Positions 46,833-56,287 of a stretch of 64,000 nt of DNA are shown piece by piece. Under the pieces are notes generated by a model, which made no database searches, was not told the DNA's origin, and saw only the letters and a program-made list of their open reading frames with translations. The stretch comes from Muricauda sp. SCSIO 65647 (lineage in GTDB: Bacteria > Bacteroidota > Bacteroidia > Flavobacteriales > Flavobacteriaceae). How positions within the stretch are numbered: the first letter of the stretch is position 1; every line of letters starts with the position of its first letter. The translations under genes and the position numbers were made by a program. Location of the stretch: the NCBI RefSeq assembly GCF_021534965.1, contig NZ_CP091037.1, positions 2,086,501 through 2,150,500 on the forward strand. Direction: 5' to 3'.

Positions 46833-47846
46833 ATGGAAACAACAGCTGAAAAGAAATATACGTTCAAAGATTTTGCCAGCGATCAAGAGGTACGCTGGTG
46901 CCCCGGATGCGATGACTACGTGATTCTGCGCTCCATGCAGAAGGCATTGCCAGAGATGGGGGTCAAAAAGGAAGATGTTGTCTTTATTTCGGGTATTGGC
47001 TGCTCATCCCGTTTTCCCTATTATATGGATACCTACGGTATGCATGGCATTCACGGTAGGGCCCCGGCCATCGCCACGGGAGTGAAATTGGCCAATCACA
47101 ATTTAAGTGTTTGGGTCATTACGGGCGATGGCGATAGTATGGCCATCGGTGGCAATCACCTGATCCATGTATTGCGCCGCAATATCGACCTTAATATCAT
47201 TATGTTCAACAATAAGATCTATGGATTGACCAAAGGGCAGTTTTCACCTACGTCAGTTGTTGGCCAAAAGACCAAATCTTCGCCCTATGGCAATACCCAG
47301 CCCCCATTCTTGGCAGGTGAGTTGGCCATTGGCGCCCAAGCCCGCTATTTTGCCAGAATAGGAGGCAACACGCCAAAGGAGATGACCCAGATCTTCATCG
47401 ATGCCGAAAAATTCAAGGGAACCGCCTTTATCGAAATATTACAGAACTGTGTGATTTTTAATGACGGCTGTTTTAAAGATTACACAGATAGATCGGTGCG
47501 GGAAGACAAGCAGTTGTTCGTCGAACACGGAAAACCCATGGTCTTTGGCAAAGAGCGTGACAAAGGGTTGATACTTAATGGATTGAAATTGGAAACGGTC
47601 ACAATTGGTGAGAACGGCATTACAGAAGAAGATCTCTTGGTACATGATGCCCATGAACAAGACCCGACCCTGCACCAAATGTTGGTTCGATTAGAATACC
47701 CGTTGGTCACGGGCATTATCAGAAGTTTTGAAGATGTGACCCTCGAAGAACGTAAAGATGTACAAACGGCAAGGGTCAAGGCCGATTCTGAATTTACCAA
47801 AACCGACGACCTCTTCTTTTCAGGGGAGACCTATGAAGTGAAGTGA
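46833..47846 (+). CDS. korB: 2-oxoacid:ferredoxin oxidoreductase, beta subunit
   Basis: Protein of 337 residues. TPP-binding GDGDSMAIGGNHLIHVLRRN followed by NNKIYGLTKGQFSPTS, and cluster cysteines in WCPGCDDYVIL and GIGCSSRF, define the beta subunit. It completes the enzyme encoded with korA. The gene ends 95 bp before the stop of the convergent MFS gene. Confidence 0.94.
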   Translation: METTAEKKYTFKDFASDQEVRWCPGCDDYVILRSMQKALPEMGVKKEDVVFISGIGCSSRFPYYMDTYGMHGIHGRAPAIATGVKLANHNLSVWVITGDGDSMAIGGNHLIHVLRRNIDLNIIMFNNKIYGLTKGQFSPTSVVGQKTKSSPYGNTQPPFLAGELAIGAQARYFARIGGNTPKEMTQIFIDAEKFKGTAFIEILQNCVIFNDGCFKDYTDRSVREDKQLFVEHGKPMVFGKERDKGLILNGLKLETVTIGENGITEEDLLVHDAHEQDPTLHQMLVRLEYPLVTGIIRSFEDVTLEERKDVQTARVKADSEFTKTDDLFFSGETYEVK

Positions 47847-47941
47847 TCGGTAACACTTGGTATGAAATGCATTTCAATGCATTGAGACATTCTTGACAAC
47901 CTCAAGCGTAAAAGGTCTTTTGGCAAAGATTGTTTAGTTCA

Positions 47942-49408
47942 TCAACCCCCTTGCGCGGCGTGCTTTCTTTCCTCCTCTTCTTGCTCACGGGACATATCTT
48001 CCAAGCTTCTGCCCTTGGTTTCCTTAACAAGCGACTTGACAAAGAAATAGGCTACAAAGCCAAAGAGCGCATAGACCCCATAGGAAATACCGAGTCCTAA
48101 ATAACTCAACATAATGGGGAACGTCATGGTTATGGTGAAGTTGGATCCCCACTGGGCTATTCCGCAAACAGCCAGTGCTGCTCCCCTGTATTGATTTGGA
48201 AACATTTCTCCGAGCATCACCCACATCACCGGACCCCATGAAGCGGCAAAAAAGGCAATGTAGGCATTGGCCGCTATTAAAGCATAGGTGCCGTTGTTTC
48301 CTTCTAAAATAAGGTTGTTCGCACTGTCTACGGTCGCGGTACCGAAAAGATAGGCCAATACGCCCAACATGACGGCCTGCCCAATCGAACCGACCAATAG
48401 CAAAGGCTTTCTGCCCACCTTGTCTATCAGCACAATGGCCACCATAGTGAAAAATATGTTCACACTTCCACTAATGACATTGGTAAGCAGTGCATCGGCC
48501 TCTGTAAATCCTGCCGCTTGCCAGAGTGTGGCACCATAGTAAAAAATCACATTAATGCCCGTAAACTGTTGCAGTACGGCAATACCGATACCAACCCATA
48601 CCAATCGATGTATTTTGCCGGTATATTTACTGATGATATCGCTGAGTTTGGGGCGGCTATCTACTCTTACCGTTGATTTTATATCTGCCACCTTGGCAAT
48701 GGCCTGTGTGGCATTTCCAATGGAAGAAAGCACTTTGATCGCTTTTTCAGATTGGTTTGAAGCCACTAAATACCTCGGGGACTCAGGGATGAAAATCAGC
48801 ACCAATACGAATAAGGATGCTGGCAGTATTTCTGCCCAGAACATCCATGACCAAGTTTGAAATCCTAACCAAAGCTCCTCTTCGGCACCACCTGAAAGCC
48901 CTACCAGTGAATAATTGCTCATAAATGCCATGAACAGGCCGACTACGATCATGAGTTGTTGTAATGTGGCCAGTCGGCCCCTGATTTTCGAAGGGGCGAT
49001 CTCACTGATATAGAGTGGCGCCAATATACTGGCAGCGCCCACGGCAAGGCCACCCACCAATCGATAAATAACAAATTCCAATGACCCTTCAGAGATACCG
49101 GAACCCCACGCACTGATGATGAAAACCACACCTGCGGTCAACATCATCGGTTTTCTTCCGAACCGGTCGGCCAATGTGCCGGCAAAAAACGCACCCACCA
49201 CACAGCCCAAGAGTACCGAGGCAACATTGAAGCCCGTGCCCGTGGCATCTGAGTCAAATGCAGACTGTAAGGCATCGACGGTACCATTGATCACTCCACT
49301 GTCAAACCCAAATAAAAAGCCACCTATCGCGGCCACAAAAGCCAAAAAGATGACCTTGGGTAAATTGTAACTCTCCATGTGTTTGGATTCTTGTTGTTGA
49401 TCGCTCAT
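47942..49408 (-). CDS. sugar porter (MFS) family transporter
   Basis: Protein of 488 residues with 12 predicted helices. Sugar-porter signatures: FGFDSGVINGT in helix 1, DRFGRKPMM between helices 2 and 3, PESPRYLVAS, and KVGRKPLLLVGS between helices 8 and 9, plus the closing VKETKGRSLE. It probably carries a monosaccharide by H+ or Na+ symport. No sugar-metabolism gene is beside it, so the substrate is unknown. Confidence 0.92.
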   Translation of the reverse strand: MSDQQQESKHMESYNLPKVIFLAFVAAIGGFLFGFDSGVINGTVDALQSAFDSDATGTGFNVASVLLGCVVGAFFAGTLADRFGRKPMMLTAGVVFIISAWGSGISEGSLEFVIYRLVGGLAVGAASILAPLYISEIAPSKIRGRLATLQQLMIVVGLFMAFMSNYSLVGLSGGAEEELWLGFQTWSWMFWAEILPASLFVLVLIFIPESPRYLVASNQSEKAIKVLSSIGNATQAIAKVADIKSTVRVDSRPKLSDIISKYTGKIHRLVWVGIGIAVLQQFTGINVIFYYGATLWQAAGFTEADALLTNVISGSVNIFFTMVAIVLIDKVGRKPLLLVGSIGQAVMLGVLAYLFGTATVDSANNLILEGNNGTYALIAANAYIAFFAASWGPVMWVMLGEMFPNQYRGAALAVCGIAQWGSNFTITMTFPIMLSYLGLGISYGVYALFGFVAYFFVKSLVKETKGRSLEDMSREQEEEERKHAAQGG

Positions 49409-49674
49409 TTTGTTTTTGGATTAGTTGGTCTCATTTGCAATATAGTGGATTATTTTACCATTACCGAATCGTAAGAGGATACGACCATATTTTGATTTTT
49501 TCCTAAGTGGACTATCTGAAGGTTGCAGTTTCGCTCAGTTTGTCATGGCACCATAAAAAAGTAAGACCAAAGTTTTCGAACCATAGTGTTGGTTCAAAGC
49601 AAAACCCAACGGTCTGGCTAAACACAATAGCCCATAAAGGAGGCTATTGCCATTATAGTCTTTGTTGTGTGGCG
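49409..49674. other. 266-bp region between MFS and quinone oxidoreductase genes
   Basis: No gene. It contains the hairpin CAATAGCC-N9-GGCTATTG (49625-49649) and, at its right end, the left terminal repeat GTTGTGTGGCGTT described with the cassette-like element. Confidence 0.6.
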
Positions 49675-50706
49675 TTATTGATTCATTATTATCACATTAC
49701 CTACTTTATGCCCTTCGTTAACATATTCATAGGCAGCCACGGCTTCATCTAAAGGATAAGATCTGTCAATCACAGGCTTAATTATATTATTTTCAACAAG
49801 TTTTCTTAGGTATACCAAATCATCTGCCTTGTCTGCTGCCGAACCAAAAATAATTTTTTTTGTGCTGGTCAACGAAACCCATATCGCCTGAATAATTGGC
49901 CAATCCAGAGTTAAATAAATCCCTTTCTGCTTTATGGAATCAACACAATGCGAAAATGATGTTTTTATAACTGTATCAAAAATCACATCATATACTTGGC
50001 CATTCTTAGTGAAATCTTCCTTTCTATAATCAATCAAATAATCTGCACCTAGAGATTTTACTAGATCAAAATTTTTGCGACTACAAACTGCCGTAACTTC
50101 AGCGCCAAAATACTTTGCCAACTGTACAGCATAAGTCCCTACGCTTCCCGATGCTCCGTAAATCAGCATCTTTTGCCCTTTTTTTACTTTGGCTTTTCTA
50201 AGGAAATGCAATGCCGTCAATCCGCCAATAGGCAAAACTGATGCTTCTTCATATCCTATTTTGTCTAGATCAATAGCTACTAATCTGTTTTCTGAAATAG
50301 CTAAGTATTCGGCATTTGTGCTACCAAAACTTATTCCGCTAGCATAGCCGAATACTTTATCTCCAATATTAAAATGCTTTACTTTTTTTCCAATAGATTC
50401 AATTTGACCTGCAAACTCCCACCCTGGTATATTCCTTCTTGGTTTATTAAAACCGAAAATAAATCTTCCGGGTAACCAAAACCATCTTGCAAAATCAAAT
50501 GTGATAATTCTGCAATCACCGGCTGTAACGGTGGATGAATATATCTTAACTAGAGCTTCGTTTTGTTTTGGAATAGGTTTCCCTATATCCTGAAGCTCTA
50601 ATACTGCCTTGGGCATACCGTATCGTGTGCATATCAAGGCTTTCATTTTCGTAATAATCGATTATTTGTCAATTTTGGTTTTTCTATTTGTGCAATGCCG
50701 CACAAC
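49664..50706 (-). mobile_element. Cassette-like unit: MDR gene bounded by inverted repeats
   Basis: GTTGTGTGGCGTT (49664-49676) and AATGCCGCACAAC (50694-50706) are imperfect inverted repeats (11 of 13 matches) hugging a single AT-rich gene. Outside each repeat lies about 60-70 bp of hairpin-prone DNA. This resembles an integron-type cassette with attC-like ends, but the canonical RYYYAAC/GTTRRRY cores are not matched. No integrase is present, so the mobility is inferred. Confidence 0.4.
49675..50646 (-). CDS. NAD(P)-dependent medium-chain dehydrogenase (quinone oxidoreductase-like)
   Basis: Protein of 323 residues. N-terminal GroES-like domain, then the NADPH motif LIYGASGSVGTYAVQLAKYFGA (about residues 150-171). 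There are no catalytic zinc cysteines, so it fits the quinone oxidoreductase (QOR/zeta-crystallin-like) branch of MDR proteins. The gene is visibly more AT-rich than its neighbours. It lies between two near-matching inverted repeats and disrupts the space downstream of the rnf operon; lateral acquisition is likely. Confidence 0.85.
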   Translation of the reverse strand: MKALICTRYGMPKAVLELQDIGKPIPKQNEALVKIYSSTVTAGDCRIITFDFARWFWLPGRFIFGFNKPRRNIPGWEFAGQIESIGKKVKHFNIGDKVFGYASGISFGSTNAEYLAISENRLVAIDLDKIGYEEASVLPIGGLTALHFLRKAKVKKGQKMLIYGASGSVGTYAVQLAKYFGAEVTAVCSRKNFDLVKSLGADYLIDYRKEDFTKNGQVYDVIFDTVIKTSFSHCVDSIKQKGIYLTLDWPIIQAIWVSLTSTKKIIFGSAADKADDLVYLRKLVENNIIKPVIDRSYPLDEAVAAYEYVNEGHKVGNVIIMNQ

Positions 50707-50774
50707 GTAGAAATATAGATTATATGGTCTATGTACCACATACAAGCAATACGCATAAACGGCAACGAATGTGC

Positions 50775-51350
50775 CTATACCAAGCCCGAAAACCCTAAAA
50801 AGGCCAGTGACAGCAGCCCCGCGACCAAAAGATTGATGGGCACGCCCTTCATGCCCTCAGGGAGGTCGGCAAGCTCTAAAAATTCCCTGATACTGGCAAA
50901 GACGATCAAGGCCAACGAGAAACCGGCCGAATGCGAAATGGCAAAGAACACCGCTTTTAAGAGATTGCCATCGGTAAGTCCCAATGCCAGAATGGCCACA
51001 CCCAGAACGGCGCAGTTGGTGGTGATCAAGGGCAAAAAGACCCCCAGGGCCTGGTACAGCGCAGGGCTCACCTTTTTGAGGATGATCTCGACCATTTGAA
51101 CAAGGGCCGCGATGACCAGAATGAAGGTAATGGTGCGCAGATAGATCAATCCGGTGGGCACCAACACGTATTCATGCAACAGATAGGTGACCGTGGTGGC
51201 AATGGTCATGACAAAGAATACGGCCCCCGACATGCCCACAGAGGTAGAGATGCGGTTCGATACCCCCAAGAACGGGCAGATGCCCAAAAACTGTGACAAT
51301 ACGATGTTGTTCACAAAAACGGCGGCGATAAAGATGACCAGATAATCCAT
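50775..51350 (-). CDS. rnfA: Rnf complex subunit RnfA
   Basis: Protein of 191 residues with six helices. FVNNIVLSQFLGICPFLGVS matches the RnfA/NqrE family, whose half-channel cysteines bind an intramembrane Fe centre (ICPFLG and TTNCAVLG both present). Last gene of the rnf operon, 2 bp after rnfE. Ion pumping (Na+ or H+) by the complex is known for the family. Confidence 0.95.
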   Translation of the reverse strand: MDYLVIFIAAVFVNNIVLSQFLGICPFLGVSNRISTSVGMSGAVFFVMTIATTVTYLLHEYVLVPTGLIYLRTITFILVIAALVQMVEIILKKVSPALYQALGVFLPLITTNCAVLGVAILALGLTDGNLLKAVFFAISHSAGFSLALIVFASIREFLELADLPEGMKGVPINLLVAGLLSLAFLGFSGLV

Positions 51351-51352
51351 AA

Positions 51353-51958
51353 CTAAGCTGATTTGGAGGTTAACCTATTGAACACGACGGCCAGATAGGC
51401 AAGGGCGATAAAGGCCCCAGGCGGCAAAATGAACAAAATAAAGGTGCTGGCATCTTCTGACACGAACTTGAGGTCAAAAATGCTGCCGCTGCCCAAAATC
51501 TCCCGTACGGCCCCAAGTACGGTAAGAGCGATCACAAACCCGACGCCCATGCCAAGGGCATCCAATATAGAGGCCATTAGGTTGTTTTTTGAGGCAAAGG
51601 CCTCGGCCCGGCCCAAAATCAGGCAGTTCACCACGATTAAGGGGATAAAGATGCCCAGTTGCTCGTACAAAAAGGGGATGAAGGCCTCCAATACCATTTC
51701 TACCACGGTAACGAACGAGGCGATGATGATGATGAAAGCGGGAATGCGCACCTTGGCGGGAATTTGCGATTTGATCAGCGAAACCACAATGTTCGACATC
51801 AGCAGTACGAACAAGGTGGCCATGCCCATGCCGAGACCATTGAACGCCGATGAGGTGACCCCCAATGTGGGACACATGCCCAAGAGCATCACAAATACCG
51901 GGTTCTCTTTTAAGATACCTTTTAAAAAATTTTCCTTGTGGTTCAGTGTCTTGGCCAT
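51353..51958 (-). CDS. rnfE: Rnf complex subunit RnfE
   Basis: Protein of 201 residues, homologous to RnfA with inverted topology; six helices, with the conserved GMCPTLGVT and VVNCLILGRAEAFA (the two iron-ligating cysteines). It pairs with RnfA to form the electron-conducting channel. It starts 3 bp beyond the rnfG stop. Confidence 0.95.
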   Translation of the reverse strand: MAKTLNHKENFLKGILKENPVFVMLLGMCPTLGVTSSAFNGLGMGMATLFVLLMSNIVVSLIKSQIPAKVRIPAFIIIIASFVTVVEMVLEAFIPFLYEQLGIFIPLIVVNCLILGRAEAFASKNNLMASILDALGMGVGFVIALTVLGAVREILGSGSIFDLKFVSEDASTFILFILPPGAFIALAYLAVVFNRLTSKSA

Positions 51959-51961
51959 ATC

Positions 51962-52564
51962 CTACTTTTTTGGGTTGGTTATGGATTCTTTGTTTTTGAC
52001 AAAGGCATCGTAGGCTTGTTGTACGGCTTCTGAGAAGGCCCTTGTGGTAATGGTGGCCCCCGTGAGTGCATCTACCTCGCCCCCATCTTTTTTCACCTTT
52101 AGGTCGAAACTTGCCGGGTCTTTCCCCTCGAACTGTCGCAAAAATTTGTCTCCTTTTATTTTTGTGCCCAGCCCTGGGGTCTCTTTCTGCTCTAAGACCA
52201 CGATGTCATTGATGTTTCCATTGGGCTCAAAACCGACCATGATCTTGATCGTACCGCTATAGCCCCGTTCAGAGGTGCCGATCACTGCGGCCCCGACAAA
52301 TGTTCCTTCTTTGAAGGCCGGATAGATTTCGGTACTATCATTTGTCTTTTCCAATGGCACCCATATGGCCGCTGAGACCAGGTCGTTGTCAAACTCGGGC
52401 AACACCATTTGAAGGGCGGCCATCTTTTTGGCCAATTTGGCTTCGGCCTTTGGCCCTATGGTAAGTTCGTTCACATAACCCAAAGAGAATCCCGCAACCA
52501 AGGTGATGGCCAATAATGACAATACCATGTTCAAGAAAGTCGATTCTTTTTTGCGCATACTCAT
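51962..52564 (-). CDS. rnfG: Rnf complex subunit RnfG (covalent FMN)
   Basis: Protein of 200 residues with one N-terminal transmembrane helix (about 12-32). The flavinylation motif [S/T]GAT is T168-G-A-T171 in ALTGATITTRAFS, so FMN is expected on T171 through a phosphoester. It overlaps rnfD by 4 bp. A flavin transferase (ApbE) is not encoded in the window. Confidence 0.95.
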   Translation of the reverse strand: MSMRKKESTFLNMVLSLLAITLVAGFSLGYVNELTIGPKAEAKLAKKMAALQMVLPEFDNDLVSAAIWVPLEKTNDSTEIYPAFKEGTFVGAAVIGTSERGYSGTIKIMVGFEPNGNINDIVVLEQKETPGLGTKIKGDKFLRQFEGKDPASFDLKVKKDGGEVDALTGATITTRAFSEAVQQAYDAFVKNKESITNPKK

Positions 52565-53574
52565 ACGATTTTGGCCTTGATTTTTGAACCGAACCGGCGT
52601 GGTTTAAAGTATTTGTTGATCAAGGGCACAAAGGCGTTCATGATCAATATGGCGAAAGATATGCCCTCAGGATACGACCCGAACAACCGAATGACCACGG
52701 TAATGACCCCAATGCCAATGGCAAAGATCACCATGCCTTTTTTGGTCACTGGGCTCGTCACCAGATCGGTCGCCATAAAAAAAGCTCCCAGTATGGCACC
52801 GCCCGAAAGAAGATGTAGCACCGGGTTGGCATAATGCTCGGGATCTGCCAGCCAGAAGATAGCCGTCATAAGGGCCATTGTGGCCAATACCGCTACGGGA
52901 ATATGCCAGGTGATCACTTTTCTGGCAATGAGGTACACCCCGCCCAACAATAGGGCAAGGGCAGACATTTCACCGAGCGATCCTCCCGTGATGCCCAAAA
53001 GCAGGTCGGTATTGCTGGGTAGCTGGGCGCTTAGCTCAGGTATGGTGCCGCCAAATTGTAGTCCATCTTTTAAAATGCCCAGCGTGGTGGCCCCGGTAAC
53101 GGCATCGGTCAATGTGGTCGTGTTCTCCATTGCTGTGGGCCATGAGGTCATTGCTACCGGAAACGAGACCAATAAAAAGACCCGGCCTACCAAGGCGGGA
53201 TTGAAAATATTGAATCCCAATCCGCCAAAAGAAAGTTTGCCCACACCAATGGCGATCAGGCTACCGGCAACGATCATCCAAATGGGCAAATTGGCCGGCA
53301 AGTTGAATGCCAGTAAGATTCCAGTGATCAGGGCTGACCCATCACTGATGGTCACATTGGTTTTCAACAGGTGCTTTTGTATGAGGTATTCGAAGAGCAA
53401 ACACGAGACTATGGCGGCAGCCGTTACGATAAGCGCATTGAGGCCAAATACATAAAGTGAGACCAAAAATGCCGGCACCAATGCAATGACCACATCATAC
53501 ATGATTTTTTTTGAGGTCTTATCTGAATGGACATGGGGCGAAGCTGATACAATGATTTTGGGGATACTGTCCAT
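52561..53574 (-). CDS. rnfD: Rnf complex subunit RnfD
   Basis: Protein of 337 residues with about nine to ten helices; the [S/T]GATT motif at T160-G-A-T163 carries the second covalent FMN. It resembles NqrB. It is coupled to rnfG by a 4-bp overlap. It begins with MDSIPKIIVSASPHVHSDKT, usual for the family. Confidence 0.95.
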   Translation of the reverse strand: MDSIPKIIVSASPHVHSDKTSKKIMYDVVIALVPAFLVSLYVFGLNALIVTAAAIVSCLLFEYLIQKHLLKTNVTISDGSALITGILLAFNLPANLPIWMIVAGSLIAIGVGKLSFGGLGFNIFNPALVGRVFLLVSFPVAMTSWPTAMENTTTLTDAVTGATTLGILKDGLQFGGTIPELSAQLPSNTDLLLGITGGSLGEMSALALLLGGVYLIARKVITWHIPVAVLATMALMTAIFWLADPEHYANPVLHLLSGGAILGAFFMATDLVTSPVTKKGMVIFAIGIGVITVVIRLFGSYPEGISFAILIMNAFVPLINKYFKPRRFGSKIKAKIV

Positions 53575-53580
53575 CCTTGA

Positions 53581-54909
53581 TCAATTCTTTGAGGTTTCCA
53601 ATTTTTTGGTCACATCTTTACCAAACCTGATATAGTCTAACAGGGGGCGATGTGATGGGCATACATAACTACATGAACCACATTCGATACAGGTGAGAAT
53701 ATCTTCTTGGCCGGCCATTTCAAACATGCCCTTTTCAGATAGGTTCATCAACAAATGGGGTTCTAGGCCCATGGGGCAGACACTTACACACTCACCACAA
53801 CGGATACAGTTCTTTGTTTCGCCCCTGTCGGCTTCCTCGTCGGCGATGAGCACTATGCCCGAGGTTCCCTTGGTGATGGGAACATCGGTGTTTTTTAGGG
53901 CCTTGCCCATCATGGGACCGCCGTTGAGTATTTTTCGTGTGCCTTCAGGGAGGCCTCCCGCACCTGCGATCACATCTTTGATGGGTGTTCCTATCTTTAT
54001 CCAATAGTTTGAAGGGCTTTCCATTTTTTTGCCGGTTACCGTCACCACGCGTTCCATTAGGGGCCTATTGTGCTGAACGGCCTCATAGATGGCGAAAATG
54101 GTGCCCACATTGTGTACAATGGTGCCCACATCCATGGGCAGCCCGTTTTTGGGTACCTCCCTTTTCAATAGGGCTCGGATAAGTTGCTTTTCACTGCCCT
54201 GCGGATATTTTACTTGCAAGGCGGCCACATCGATGCCCTTTTCAGAAGCAGTGGATTTCTTGAAGAGCGCAATGGCGTCTTTCTTGTTGTTCTCGATTCC
54301 TACAATGGCCCTGTCGATGTTCAGCGCATACATCAATATCTTGATGCCCATTAAGATTTCCTGGGATTTTTCGAGCATCAATCTGTGGTCTGCGGTCAAA
54401 TAGGGCTCACACTCCACACCATTGATGATCAGGCAATCGATTTTTTTATCGTCCTGTACGTTCAATTTCACGTGTGACGGAAAAGTAGCGCCTCCCAAGC
54501 CAACGATACCACAATCCGAGATGCGCTGCATAATTTCTTTCGGCGACAGTTCGATTTCCTTTTCAAGCGGGTATTCGACTTCTTGAAAATTCGATTCGTT
54601 CTTGGCATCCGTCCGAATGACGATACACTGTTTTTTATAACCACTGCTGTCAACGATCATATCGAGTTTGGTCACCATGCCCGCTACCGGCGAATGAATA
54701 TTGGAAGAGACAAAGGCCCCTGATTTGGCAATGACCTGGCCAATACCGACCTTTTCTTTTGCTTCGACCACAATTTCGGCGGGTATGCCAATGTGCTGCG
54801 CTATGGGCACATATACCATTTTGGGCACAGGCAGTCTTTTGATTTGTTCAGATGAGGTCAGTTTGTTTTCTGGAGGATGTACCCCCCCTTTGGGAAAGGT
54901 TTTAAGCAT
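53581..54909 (-). CDS. rnfC: Rnf complex subunit RnfC
   Basis: Protein of 442 residues at the cytoplasmic face, homologous to NADH-quinone subunit NuoF. The FMN/NADH region is GLGGATFPSHVKL onwards, and two [4Fe-4S] clusters sit in CIRCGECVSVCPMGLEP and CIECGSCSYVCPSHRPLLD. It oxidises or reduces NAD(H) on the cytoplasmic side. The 8-bp overlap with rnfB couples translation. Confidence 0.95.
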   Translation of the reverse strand: MLKTFPKGGVHPPENKLTSSEQIKRLPVPKMVYVPIAQHIGIPAEIVVEAKEKVGIGQVIAKSGAFVSSNIHSPVAGMVTKLDMIVDSSGYKKQCIVIRTDAKNESNFQEVEYPLEKEIELSPKEIMQRISDCGIVGLGGATFPSHVKLNVQDDKKIDCLIINGVECEPYLTADHRLMLEKSQEILMGIKILMYALNIDRAIVGIENNKKDAIALFKKSTASEKGIDVAALQVKYPQGSEKQLIRALLKREVPKNGLPMDVGTIVHNVGTIFAIYEAVQHNRPLMERVVTVTGKKMESPSNYWIKIGTPIKDVIAGAGGLPEGTRKILNGGPMMGKALKNTDVPITKGTSGIVLIADEEADRGETKNCIRCGECVSVCPMGLEPHLLMNLSEKGMFEMAGQEDILTCIECGSCSYVCPSHRPLLDYIRFGKDVTKKLETSKN

Positions 54910-55792
54910 TGCCGACGGTTTTTGTGAATCCTACCTCCGCGACCGCCTCGGCTACCGTTTGTTTGATTTTTTTCTTCGGAAAATTGGTTTCGATGATCGA
55001 CTCTGTAGGGCACACAGGAACACATTTTCTACACAGTGTACAGTACTCAGGGTCGATATAGGCCAGATTGTTGACCATGGTGATGGCTTCTTTCGGGCAG
55101 ATATCAAAACATTTAGAGCATCCGATACAGGCCACTGAGCAAGCTTTTCTGGCAATACCGGCCTTATCTTCGTTTAGACAGCCCACAAAGATCTTAAGGT
55201 CACGCTTGTGCTTGGGCCGCATTTCGATGATGTTTCTAGGGCAGGCAGCGGCACACATACCGCAAGAGGTGCATTTGTCAGTGATGACCACGGGCAGGCC
55301 CGTTGCTTCGTCCATGTACATGGCATCAAACTGGCATGCCGAAACGCAATCACCATCGCCAAGGCAACCATATTGGCAATCGGTCTCACCGCTATAGATC
55401 AGGGCCGAGATGGCGCATGATTTCGGACCTTGGTATTCGGTGGTCTTTGGTCGCACATCACAAGCGCCTTGGCAGCGAACCACCGCTACGGTAGGGTCTT
55501 TTTCGGCCACTTCCTTGCCCAGTGTCTCAGAGACCAGTTGCATCACATCATTGCCCCCTACAGGGCAGAAGAGATCGGAGATATCATCGGCCGCCACCAG
55601 TTTTTCGGCAAATGCCTTACAGCCCGGTGAGCCACACCCAGCGCAATTGGCGGCGGGCAAAAGTTCCTCTACCGTTGCGATCAGTGGGTCTTCGTACACA
55701 TAAAACTTTTTTGAAACGATGTAAAGCACCATGGCGGCCGTAATGCCCAATGAGGCCAACAAAAGAACGCTATATAGAATGGAGTCGAGCAT
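54902..55792 (-). CDS. rnfB: Rnf complex subunit RnfB (ferredoxin entry)
   Basis: Protein of 296 residues: a membrane helix at the N-terminus (about 5-25), an N-terminal cluster motif CAGCGSPGCKAFAEKL, then several ferredoxin-type clusters (CTSCGMCAAACPRN, CIGCSKCFDICPKEA, CTLCRKCVPVCPTES). It accepts electrons from reduced ferredoxin. The presence of all six subunits in the standard order B-C-D-G-E-A supports a working complex. It follows the RseC-like gene by 2 bp. Confidence 0.95.
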   Translation of the reverse strand: MLDSILYSVLLLASLGITAAMVLYIVSKKFYVYEDPLIATVEELLPAANCAGCGSPGCKAFAEKLVAADDISDLFCPVGGNDVMQLVSETLGKEVAEKDPTVAVVRCQGACDVRPKTTEYQGPKSCAISALIYSGETDCQYGCLGDGDCVSACQFDAMYMDEATGLPVVITDKCTSCGMCAAACPRNIIEMRPKHKRDLKIFVGCLNEDKAGIARKACSVACIGCSKCFDICPKEAITMVNNLAYIDPEYCTLCRKCVPVCPTESIIETNFPKKKIKQTVAEAVAEVGFTKTVGNA

Positions 55793-55794
55793 CG

Positions 55795-56232
55795 TTATTG
55801 TATTTTTAATACGGAAATGGCAAACTTCTTTTTAAATAGGTCCTTTAGGGTATTGAGAACAAGATAATAGGGAACCAAAACCAATAGCGATAATACTCCG
55901 GCCACCCATTCCTGTACAAAAAAGGCAGCGGCCCATAAAGTGAGTATCATCAACAAAAAGGGAAATACGTAGGCCCAAAAAACCGCTTTGAGACCCAATC
56001 CTTTTTGCAGCACCACTGTCACAGGTTCGTTAAGTTTGAACGAGCCAATGGGGGCAGACACCTCGATTTGCTTCGAGCCCGAATCAGCAATGCCACACGT
56101 GCCCTTGGCATAGCAAGACTCGCATTGTAGGTTTTCATCCAATGAAACAATGAGCGAACGACCTTTTTTTCCAGAAACCACTCCAGAATGGGTCAGTGTA
56201 CCGCTGTTTGTCTGTACTGGATCCATTGTCAT
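55795..56232 (-). CDS. rseC: RseC/MucC-like protein leading the rnf operon
   Basis: Protein of 145 residues. An N-terminal domain with LQCESCYAKGTCGIADSG (a CxxCx5C motif) precedes two transmembrane helices (about residues 73-93 and 97-117). RseC-like proteins head rnf operons in other bacteria and help reduce the SoxR sensor in some, although SoxR is not seen here. ATG codons at 56232 and 56226 are both usable. A FNR-like palindrome touches the start region and another lies 56-67 bp upstream. Confidence 0.9.
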   Translation of the reverse strand: MTMDPVQTNSGTLTHSGVVSGKKGRSLIVSLDENLQCESCYAKGTCGIADSGSKQIEVSAPIGSFKLNEPVTVVLQKGLGLKAVFWAYVFPFLLMILTLWAAAFFVQEWVAGVLSLLVLVPYYLVLNTLKDLFKKKFAISVLKIQ

Positions 56233-56244
56233 TGATTTTTGTCA
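56233..56244 (-). promoter_or_regulatory. FNR-like operator, proximal rnf copy
   Basis: TGAT-TTTT-GTCA, same motif as at nifJ, immediately before the first RseC start codon and just downstream of a candidate TATATTTT -7 box (56246-56253). A site here would block rather than activate. Confidence 0.5.
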
Positions 56245-56287
56245 CAAAATATAGAACGAAGTTACTATAATGACGTGCCCTATTTTA

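Noticed and set aside
49664-50706. Canonical integron attC sites around the quinone oxidoreductase gene
   Set aside because: The ends do not fit RYYYAAC/GTTRRRY and no integrase gene is visible; only a cassette-like layout is supported.
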